Shown here one piece after another: positions 7,547 to 13,475 of a DNA stretch of 15,950 nucleotides; within the stretch, counting starts at the first letter, position 1, and each line of letters begins with the position of its first letter. A program made the translations under genes and the position numbers. The notes under the pieces were generated by a model. That model was not told the origin of the DNA, did not search any database, and was given only the letters and a program-made list of their open reading frames with translations. This DNA comes from a bacterium (GTDB lineage Bacteria > JAJVIF01 > JAGGVT01), in NCBI GenBank assembly GCA_021157815.1, contig JAGGVT010000097.1, positions 1 through 15,950 of the forward strand, read 5' to 3'.

Positions 7547-7586
7547 CATAATCAACTACGACATCAAGTATCGAATGGGGATAAAG
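7547..7586. repeat. 40-bp direct repeat flanking the TA module, right copy
   Basis: This is the second copy of the repeat at 6728-6767 (38 of 40 identical). Here the repeat is followed by AGGAG and the ATG of the DUF3800-like remnant, so it looks like the native upstream region of that gene. The left copy is followed by unrelated sequence. Confidence 0.9.
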
Positions 7587-7605
7587 TGAAAGCAGGAGTT
7601 GAACC

Positions 7606-7743
7606 ATGACAACAATCTACAACATATACTGCGATGAGAGCTGCACCATGATGTCAGCCGTGGTGACACCCCATTCAGCCTGTTGCTTAATATCGGTCTC
7701 ATTATGGATAAAAATGAAATCATGTTATAGAATTAAAGCATGA
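7606..7743 (+). pseudogene. Truncated N-terminus of a DUF3800-like protein (45 codons)
   Basis: An ORF with a good Shine-Dalgarno (AGGAG, ATG 8 nt later) encodes MTTIYNIYCDESC and then unrelated residues to a TGA at 7741. The IYNIYCDESC start resembles the N-terminal strand of DUF3800 proteins, whose D-E pair is a conserved acidic motif, but that family is normally about 200 aa or more. I read it as a 5' remnant fused to other sequence. Its stop overlaps the ATG of the next gene (ATGA), so it could still act as a translated leader for that gene. The family call rests on about ten residues. Confidence 0.5.
7728..7743. repeat. Short direct repeat, right copy (TAGAATTAAAGCATGA)
   Basis: This matches 6697-6712 at 14 of 16 bases and spans the start codon of the prepilin-like gene. 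Together the copies bracket the TA module and the DUF3800-like remnant. Confidence 0.4.
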
Positions 7744-8924
7744 CAAATCTATTCAATATGCATCAATCAGCGCAAACAGATTTACGTTCACCTGATAAAG
7801 GATTTACTAAAATCGAATTGATAATAGCGGTGATTATTATCGGCGCTTATGTCGGGCTGGCGTTGCCATGCCTTACCGCCAATATGTATGAGGAAAGGGA
7901 AGCGCAGGTTAAATTGAACATCCATGAAATCCAGATGGCTATTGAGAGGTATTATGTTGACAATGGATTTTATCCCCGTTTCCTTCTGGGCGGCGACCAA
8001 AAAGGATGGCGGGAATGGCATCTGAGAAACGATGAGGCTGGTGTCTCGCCAGATGAACCCTCCAACAACCTTGTTGTGGATGTGCTTATTGAATATGGCT
8101 ACCTTGATTCATATCCGAAAAATCCGTTTGTCGATGATGGCATGGCAATTATCAAATCAACTGCTGCATTTGGTTCAGACCCGCTAAAAAATCACCGATT
8201 TGGCGATGGCGATCCAAGATTTGGTTATCGCGGTGAAACCATGGGAAATGGCATATCGGATCCTGAATATTACAAGCATCGTATTATTGGAATACCGCCA
8301 GTTGAAACTCCGCTGATTGAAACAAGAAGAACTCTGGATGATGAGACAGTAAAAAGGCTTGGATTTATTGAACCGCCTGATGGCATTCATTATATGATGG
8401 GAGGCCGTAAAGCGTTTGATAGACGGGGGAATGTTATCACTGTTGCATCATACTGGCCCGGCAATTTTTTCTATCGCGGAAAGTGCATTCCACCTAGAGA
8501 CAAAAGGGGAAGTTGGGCATGGTACGATCCCGGCACAATTCCGGGGGGGGGAAAACCCAATCATTATGCTCTTGGAGGCTACGGTTCAACTCTAACAGCC
8601 GGGATGGATGTGATTCGTCTGGAGGGTCGAAACTGGGATAACACCGATGATGTATTTTTTCAACTGCCTGCTCCATGGTACAAATACGCTAGAAGTTCAG
8701 GAATTAAGTGCGGTTACGGTATTGAAGGTGAATCACCATCAATAATTGGATCAGGACTACCCGAGGTTTTCGGTGGCGGCGATGCTTTCACAGGACCAAT
8801 GAATCCTCCAAACCGACCTTGCATTGAAAACAATTACAAATATGATGTTTTTGTCTTCGGCGCACCGGACGGGCATCCCGATGGCGTCGTTATTCTGCTT
8901 CATGATGATTTGGACAAGGAATAA
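7740..8924 (+). CDS. Prepilin-type (type II secretion/pilin-like) protein
   Basis: A 394-aa protein with a class III prepilin signal: a short leader ending DKG, then FTKIELIIAVIIIGAYVGLALP. This is the GFTxxE motif with Glu at +5, followed by the hydrophobic assembly helix. Cleavage would be after the Gly by a prepilin peptidase. Residues about 40-85 (KLNIHEIQMAIERYYVDNGFYP) resemble GspG-type pseudopilins. The remaining 300 residues are larger than a usual pseudopilin, rich in Gly, Pro and aromatic residues, and end YKYDVFVFGAPDGHPDGVVILL. Neither ATG 7740 nor ATG 7758 has a Shine-Dalgarno. The 7740 start overlaps the stop of the upstream remnant, so coupled translation is possible. Codons 268-271 contain a run of nine G. 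No other pilus or secretion gene is in the window. Function inferred from the N-terminus only. Confidence 0.8.
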   Translation: MTNLFNMHQSAQTDLRSPDKGFTKIELIIAVIIIGAYVGLALPCLTANMYEEREAQVKLNIHEIQMAIERYYVDNGFYPRFLLGGDQKGWREWHLRNDEAGVSPDEPSNNLVVDVLIEYGYLDSYPKNPFVDDGMAIIKSTAAFGSDPLKNHRFGDGDPRFGYRGETMGNGISDPEYYKHRIIGIPPVETPLIETRRTLDDETVKRLGFIEPPDGIHYMMGGRKAFDRRGNVITVASYWPGNFFYRGKCIPPRDKRGSWAWYDPGTIPGGGKPNHYALGGYGSTLTAGMDVIRLEGRNWDNTDDVFFQLPAPWYKYARSSGIKCGYGIEGESPSIIGSGLPEVFGGGDAFTGPMNPPNRPCIENNYKYDVFVFGAPDGHPDGVVILLHDDLDKE

Positions 8925-9012
8925 TGGAGGGGTTAAACCTCAGGTTTGCACTTGGTTCGTGAAACGCAACTTGGTGCATTTAAGAATTCAAATTTTCAAT
9001 TGCGCGACGCTT

Positions 9013-10332
9013 TTAAAAAGGGACGTAGTCCCTGGTTTTTACTTCCTTCTCTTTCTCCTTCACAAACATATCACCGAGTTCAGCATACCTGACATCAAGA
9101 TTTTCGATAATCCCCTCTTTGTTGATGAAGAACGTTGACGGCCAGTAGCTTGTATCATAGGTTGAAACGATAGTTCCACTTTCATCAAAAACCATCTTAA
9201 ATGTAAAATTATTCTCTCCAATGAAATCGTCATGCTTTTCTTTATTTCTATCGCAAACTGCGATTATTTCAATCTCTGAGGAATGGAGTTCATAGAGTTT
9301 CTGCAACTCAGGTAACTCTCTTCGACAGGCGCCGCATCCGGGATTCCAAAAAACAAGCAAGACCGGTTTTTGGTTCTTAAACTGCGATAATGAAATTATT
9401 TCACCATCAATGGTGCTGGATTCAAAATCGAGCGCCGGTTTTCCCTCAAATTTGATCCTCTTATCAAGAATTCTCTTAACAAAGCTCTTCTCAAAATATG
9501 CTTCATCTCGAGCTTTTCCCATTTCAAATATTTCCTTCGCTTTGGCATAGTCCTTCGTTTTGTAGATTTCAATTTCAGTTCTACTAATGTATGCCTTTAG
9601 ATAATCCGGATCCAGTTCTATCGTTTTATCCAGATGCTCAACGCTCTTGAAGTAATCACTGAAATCATTATCACTTCCATAAAGGTCGCCAATCCAGAAA
9701 TGTGCATCAGGAAGGCCAGGATTTAATTCAATCGCATGCTCAAAGTTTCCAATTGCCTCTTCATAGTTTTCTAATTCCCAGCAGCCTCTGCCGCGTATTA
9801 CATAATCCTCAGCGTTAATCGGCATTTTAAACTCAAGCAATTTATAAATCTCTGAAATTGGTTCCTTGATATCACTGAGATATTTTTGAATTACGATTCC
9901 ATCACTCCCAATTATGAAAAACGCAGGATATTTATCCGGGATATAATCTTTGAAAGATTCCTGCTCTGGAATTGTGACGACAGGATGTTCTATGTTGTTT
10001 GCACTAATGAAATCCGCAACCTTATCAAGCGCACTTTCCGGGTAGAAAGAAATAATCCAGGCCTGGCCAATATAATCTGTGTAGATTGTATCCAGATCAC
10101 GCAGGTTATCCTGCCATGATGGTGAAAGGGAATCAAATACATAAATTATGGTTGGTGTTTTATGATAACCTGCCCAACCTGGATATGCCCGTCCGTCTTT
10201 CGCAGTTTCATTAAAGAATGGCGCTTTATTGCCCGGTGATGTTCCAGTCGGGATTTTTTCCTCAGTCGCCCATGTGATTTGAGTGCAAAGCAGAAGTAGA
10301 ACTACACATAAGGAATTCAACATGATTTTCAT
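9013..10332 (-). CDS. Periplasmic double-thioredoxin-fold protein with TPR linker (TlpA/ResA-like)
   Basis: A 439-aa exported protein. ATG 10332 is chosen because AGGTGA lies 5 nt upstream; the GTG at 10341 would overlap that site. A signal peptide (MKIMLNSLCVVLLLLC, cleavage probably after TWA) is followed by a first thioredoxin-like domain (about 32-168). That domain keeps the Tyr-Pro-Ala cis-proline region but has SLSPSW where the CXXC would be, so it lacks redox cysteines. Residues about 175-275 hold TPR-like repeats (NYEEAIGNFEHAIELNPG and similar). The second domain (about 296-428) is a complete TlpA/ResA-type fold, with FWNPGCGACRREL (CXXC at 333-336) and WPSTFF (cis-Pro 398). The likely role is a thiol-disulfide oxidoreductase in the periplasm, with substrate or partner binding by the N-terminal part. 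It is transcribed alone and divergent from the next gene. Confidence 0.85.
   Translation of the reverse strand: MKIMLNSLCVVLLLLCTQITWATEEKIPTGTSPGNKAPFFNETAKDGRAYPGWAGYHKTPTIIYVFDSLSPSWQDNLRDLDTIYTDYIGQAWIISFYPESALDKVADFISANNIEHPVVTIPEQESFKDYIPDKYPAFFIIGSDGIVIQKYLSDIKEPISEIYKLLEFKMPINAEDYVIRGRGCWELENYEEAIGNFEHAIELNPGLPDAHFWIGDLYGSDNDFSDYFKSVEHLDKTIELDPDYLKAYISRTEIEIYKTKDYAKAKEIFEMGKARDEAYFEKSFVKRILDKRIKFEGKPALDFESSTIDGEIISLSQFKNQKPVLLVFWNPGCGACRRELPELQKLYELHSSEIEIIAVCDRNKEKHDDFIGENNFTFKMVFDESGTIVSTYDTSYWPSTFFINKEGIIENLDVRYAELGDMFVKEKEKEVKTRDYVPF
9015..9033 (-). terminator. Short intrinsic terminator overlapping the end of the thioredoxin-like gene
   Basis: On the minus strand AGGGAC pairs with GTCCCT around a 3-nt loop and is followed by TTTTT, which runs into the TAA stop codon. 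The stem is only 6 bp, but the layout is that of a Rho-independent terminator placed inside the last codons (DYVPF). The 88-bp gap to the convergent prepilin-like gene shows no other clear terminator. Confidence 0.45.
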
Positions 10333-10384
10333 ATCTATCACCTGTTATCTTATTATTTAAACTTTGATCCAGACCTATTCGCAA

Positions 10385-10444
10385 CCCGGTATCGCATCCG
10401 CATCAATCACGAATCAGATTGAGAATTATATCACCGATACCGGG
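10385..10444. promoter_or_regulatory. 10-bp inverted repeat upstream of the thioredoxin-like gene
   Basis: CCCGGTATCG (10385-10394) and CGATACCGGG (10435-10444) are perfect reverse complements 40 bases apart, in the divergent intergenic region. No T-tract adjoins either side. A TATAAT on the minus strand (10429-10424) lies between the arms, but no good -35 accompanies it. It may be a regulatory stem or a binding site; I recognise no known operator. The rest of the 371-bp gap holds only the promoter at 10585-10613, and TTGACT (10505) 15 bases before TATAAT (10526), a weaker plus-strand candidate. Confidence 0.4.
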
Positions 10445-10584
10445 AGCTTTCATTATTCCTTCAGTATTACACTTGTTACTCTCAATCATAGACTGTCACA
10501 TGGATTGACTTTCCACATTAATCACTATAATTCGCGATAGAATATTGAGAATATGCTATCGCTTATTATGAATACTAACTGATA

Positions 10585-10613
10585 TTGCCTAAATACGTCA
10601 TTTATGGTATATT
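10585..10613 (+). promoter_or_regulatory. Probable promoter of the first propeller lipoprotein gene
   Basis: TTGCCT (10585-10590) and TATATT (10608-10613) are separated by 17 bases. The predicted start near 10620 leaves a leader of about 84 nt. Confidence 0.55.
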
Positions 10614-10682
10614 TCTATTATTCCACTGAATGATTGTAATCTTTACTATTTACAATTCAAATTTCGCCTTAAAAATATTTAT

Positions 10683-10694
10683 CCTCCATGGAGG
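10683..10694 (+). promoter_or_regulatory. Shine-Dalgarno inside a 12-bp palindrome
   Basis: CCTCCATGGAGG is a perfect palindrome whose right half is the GGAGG ribosome-binding site of the gene starting at 10704 (9 nt spacing). It supports that ATG. If the palindrome pairs with itself or with another transcript it could mask the site. Confidence 0.5.
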
Positions 10695-10703
10695 TGGCTA
10701 AAG

Positions 10704-11306
10704 ATGCCCCGAATGACATTTATCCTACTGGTTTCTGTATTAGCTTTATTCATGCTTGCCGGATGTTCCTCCGATTCGACTAATCCGGTGATATCATCCG
10801 AAACTCAGAATCAAACCAATCTGCCAATAATTGACACAAGCGAAGGTGAATCCTCAAGGGGATTTCTTGGCCTGTGGAATGTCGAGTTTGACACTGAATC
10901 GCTCACTGCTAAAGTAACCGAAAACCGAGAAGCGAATCTTCATTACAACATCACGCCATTTGTTACACCTGTGATTATAGTCAACCACTATGACCCCATA
11001 ATGCAAATCGTCGATGTTGATGTCGCGCTTACTAACACGGCTGGATTCAGCGCATGGGATGTTCGCCTGATTGTCATGACTGATAATGTTGGACACAGAT
11101 TGGTAAATCCCGATTGCTGGACTGCATTGTATGATCAGCCGGGTGGAATGCCAATTAATCCGTTTGTTGCTTACGCACAAGGCGTTCCAAATCGAGAATT
11201 CATGAATCTGGCTACTCACAAGGCAAACGCAGTGATACACCTGCCGGGCGGGAATCCCAATGTTACGTTCGCGTTTGACTCGTCCCTTGGCACTAACTGC
11301 ATGTAG
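10704..11306 (+). CDS. N-terminal lipoprotein part of the interrupted propeller gene
   Basis: Two hundred codons ending at the internal TAG. The signal peptide MPRMTFILLVSVLALFMLAG ends in a classical lipobox, LAGC (Cys21, followed by SSD). The base domain contains GLWNVEFD, YNITPFV, WDVRLIVMTD, NPDCWTALYD and INPFVAYA. All of these recur in the paralog at 13191 and, more distantly, in the two PKD lipoproteins. If translation really stops here, the product would be a small lipoprotein carrying an incomplete base domain, lacking the DWQ strand and the propeller. Confidence 0.75.
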   Translation: MPRMTFILLVSVLALFMLAGCSSDSTNPVISSETQNQTNLPIIDTSEGESSRGFLGLWNVEFDTESLTAKVTENREANLHYNITPFVTPVIIVNHYDPIMQIVDVDVALTNTAGFSAWDVRLIVMTDNVGHRLVNPDCWTALYDQPGGMPINPFVAYAQGVPNREFMNLATHKANAVIHLPGGNPNVTFAFDSSLGTNCM

Positions 11307-11555
11307 CCGTATGAACTAATTAATTTCCAGCAGGCTCATATTTATGACCAGCCCGGTTCAACAGCTCAGCTGACGGTTGATGTTTTTGACTGGCAGAACA
11401 ACGCTGGAACATGTTATCTCTACTGCCCATCCATTACAGGGGCAAATCTGACATGGTTTCAGGTTATAGGACTGCCGACCTGGGGAGCTACGATATGCAA
11501 TTCTCAAGCTGCAAGTGCCGGTTTTTATAACGGATATCTAGTTGCATCATCACCA

Positions 11556-12980
11556 ATGAGCATGGGAATAGATTTGTATAGTGAGGTTGGAATCGCGGTA
11601 AGCCTTCCCGGAAATCATACATGGTCGAGATCATGGGGCGGACTCAGCGATGATAGGGGCAATGATGTAGCGGTTGATAGTAATGGTAACATCTATGTTA
11701 CAGGTTATTACTGTGGAGCGGTTAATTTTGATCCGGGCGGTGGAACTGATATTAGAAACGCAGCATCATCGGCGGATATTTTCCTCAGCAAGTTTGACTC
11801 AACCGGCATATATCAGGGAGCAGTTACGCTCGGCGGCTGGGGTTGGGAGGAAGGAATCGTGGTTACTGCTGACAACAATAATGATGTCTGGATAACGGGA
11901 TATTTCTCCGGCATAATGGACTTCGACCCAGGTCTTGGAAACGCAATTTTGACATCAGTAGGCGGCAACGATGCTTTCCTTGCCAAATACGATTCAAACC
12001 TGAATTATCTCTGGGCTGGCTCATGGTGTGGAGGCGATGTATTTGGAGATACAGGTGTCGCTCTGGCAAATGACAGTTACAATAATATTTATGTAACCGG
12101 CGAATTCCACTCAACTGTTGATTTTGATCCCGGTGGAAATACCTTCAATCTGTCCGCAGGTACAAACGCCGCGGTTTATCTGAACAAACTGGATTCAGCA
12201 GGTAATTTCCAGTGGGCAAAAGCCTGGTGTACTGAAGTTAATCCTGCTGTTGGCGGTATGGGTACTGGTGTGGGAATTGATGGTAACAACGATGTTTATC
12301 TGCTTGGTAATTTCAGCGGAACCGCTGATCTTGATCCCGGTGGCGCAACTGATATGCACACATCCCATGGTGCTACATTCGATTCATTCATCTGCAAATT
12401 GCAATCGAACGCCAATTTTAACTGGGCGAAAAATTGGGATGCTTATTCACGAGGCATTTATGTTAATGCTGTGGGAGATTCCTTCACTACCGGAAATTAT
12501 GAAAACACAGTGGATTTCGATCCAGGTGGGAGTATAAACCAGTTAACATCAAATGGTGGATGGGATGTTTTCCTGACCAAATTCGATACAACCGGAACCC
12601 ATAATTGGGCACTCGGATGGGGCGGTCCTGTTAACGATTGGGGCACAGCGATTGATTTAAATATTAATAACGGCTACCTTAATATTACAGGAAATTTCGA
12701 TGCCCTTGTGGATTTCAATCCGGGACCTTCATATTTCGCACTGCCATCAAAAGGCGGCATGGATATTTTCCTTAACACGATTACTATGAATGGAGATTTC
12801 ATCTGTGCTCAAGTAGTCGGCGGTCCAGGCGACGATAGAGCATGTGGAGTCGCCGGATTTTATTCATACCAGTCTATTGTAACAGGCGAGTTTTCAGGAA
12901 CAGTGGATTTCAGTTTCCTTCCGCCAGCGGATCCGCAGACATCAAATGGCTTGCATGATATTTACCTGACGACGTTTTAG
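11556..12980 (+). CDS. SBBP-type seven-bladed beta-propeller part of the interrupted gene
   Basis: This is the open frame from the first in-frame ATG after the TAG (474 codons). No Shine-Dalgarno is seen before that ATG, so it is unlikely to be an independent start. Coding sequence clearly extends upstream to 11307 (PYELINF, VFDWQN). The protein is a run of seven repeats of the SBBP/VCBS-like type. Each has an IYVTG-like strand followed by a DFDPG-type turn; the turns fall near 11721, 11918, 12118, 12328, 12511, 12709 and 12904, the last degenerate as DFSFL. Between turns the pattern is DxFLxKxDSxGxxxWA. Such propellers are usually extracellular and structural or ligand-binding; no catalytic motif is visible. 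The ending DIYLTTF closes the seventh blade. A terminator follows 29 bases after the stop. Confidence 0.8.
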   Translation: MSMGIDLYSEVGIAVSLPGNHTWSRSWGGLSDDRGNDVAVDSNGNIYVTGYYCGAVNFDPGGGTDIRNAASSADIFLSKFDSTGIYQGAVTLGGWGWEEGIVVTADNNNDVWITGYFSGIMDFDPGLGNAILTSVGGNDAFLAKYDSNLNYLWAGSWCGGDVFGDTGVALANDSYNNIYVTGEFHSTVDFDPGGNTFNLSAGTNAAVYLNKLDSAGNFQWAKAWCTEVNPAVGGMGTGVGIDGNNDVYLLGNFSGTADLDPGGATDMHTSHGATFDSFICKLQSNANFNWAKNWDAYSRGIYVNAVGDSFTTGNYENTVDFDPGGSINQLTSNGGWDVFLTKFDTTGTHNWALGWGGPVNDWGTAIDLNINNGYLNITGNFDALVDFNPGPSYFALPSKGGMDIFLNTITMNGDFICAQVVGGPGDDRACGVAGFYSYQSIVTGEFSGTVDFSFLPPADPQTSNGLHDIYLTTF

Positions 12981-13009
12981 AAAGCAATTCAAATAGACAT
13001 TACGTATCT

Positions 13010-13035
13010 GACCCGCGCATAAGTGCGGGTCTTTT
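13010..13035 (+). terminator. Rho-independent terminator after the first propeller gene
   Basis: GACCCGCGC (13010-13018) pairs with GTGCGGGTC (13023-13031) around ATAA, with one G-T wobble, and TTTT follows. Confidence 0.85.
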
Positions 13036-13093
13036 CGTTGTGGAATTTTTTGGATTATTTCCAGCAATGAAAAATCAATTTTGATTAAATCAC

Positions 13094-13122
13094 TTGTTAT
13101 CTTTTTAGTTTTGCTTTATTAT
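13094..13122 (+). promoter_or_regulatory. Probable promoter of the second propeller lipoprotein gene
   Basis: TTGTTA (13094-13099) and TATTAT (13117-13122) are separated by 17 bases, after an AT-rich stretch. The start site would be near 13129, giving a leader of about 60 nt. Confidence 0.5.
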
Positions 13123-13127
13123 CAATC

Positions 13128-13143
13128 CGCCAATCCTTTGGCG
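13128..13143 (+). promoter_or_regulatory. Leader hairpin at the predicted transcript start
   Basis: CGCCAA pairs with TTGGCG around TCCT. A run of eight T begins 6 bases later. This is not a standard terminator, because the gap before the T-run is too long. A 5'-end hairpin at the transcript start could stabilise the mRNA. Confidence 0.35.
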
Positions 13144-13190
13144 AACTAATTTTTTTTACAAAACATTCAAAATTCCAGGAGGTAGAGGAT

Positions 13191-13358
13191 ATGAATCTCT
13201 ACAGGTATTATCTACCAACATGCTTGGTATTACTGCTGCTGATTTTGGGCTGCTCCGATAAAAGTACAACCCCGACCAGTCCGTCTTCAGGATCTAATGA
13301 CCTGCCGTGTTTAACTGCTCCGAATCCGGATGATATTGCAGGTCATGAACTTATGTGA
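13191..13358 (+). CDS. Signal peptide and linker fragment of the second propeller lipoprotein
   Basis: Fifty-five codons before the internal TGA. They encode a signal peptide with a Leu-rich core and the lipobox ILGC (Cys21, then SDK), followed by a Ser/Thr/Pro/Asn linker. On its own it would give only a lipidated 35-residue peptide, so it is best understood as the 5' part of the interrupted gene. Confidence 0.55.
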   Translation: MNLYRYYLPTCLVLLLLILGCSDKSTTPTSPSSGSNDLPCLTAPNPDDIAGHELM

Positions 13359-13475
13359 TATTGGAGTGTAAGCTTTGATCCCGAGACGCTTGAAGCCACT
13401 GTTGAACCACAGCGCCATCCGACTGCGCACATTAAGGCATCAGAACTGCTGCCAGCACCGGATTTTGACGTCACT

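Larger units (their letters stand above)
10704..12980 (+). pseudogene. Propeller lipoprotein gene interrupted by one in-frame TAG
   Basis: Read through codon 201 (TAG, 11304-11306), this is one continuous frame of 759 codons. It holds a lipobox, base domain and seven-bladed SBBP-type propeller. Continuity is supported by the paralog at 13191. Residues around the stop align (NC-M-stop-PYELINF here, NC-N-E-PYLIENF there), and the DWQ motif falls at codon 229 here and 230 there. There is no frameshift and no other stop. The single change could be a recent nonsense mutation, a sequencing or assembly error, or programmed readthrough. TAG is used as a real stop twice nearby (3427 and this gene's own end), which argues against reassignment of TAG. 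Confidence 0.7.

Noticed and set aside
7620-7727. Antisense frame over the DUF3800-like remnant that looks vaguely protein-like
   Set aside because: It has no start codon in frame and only about 35 codons. I could not tie it to any family.
8824-9138. Plus-strand ORF joining the end of the prepilin-like gene and the thioredoxin-like gene
   Set aside because: It overlaps both supported genes in other frames and shows no domain.
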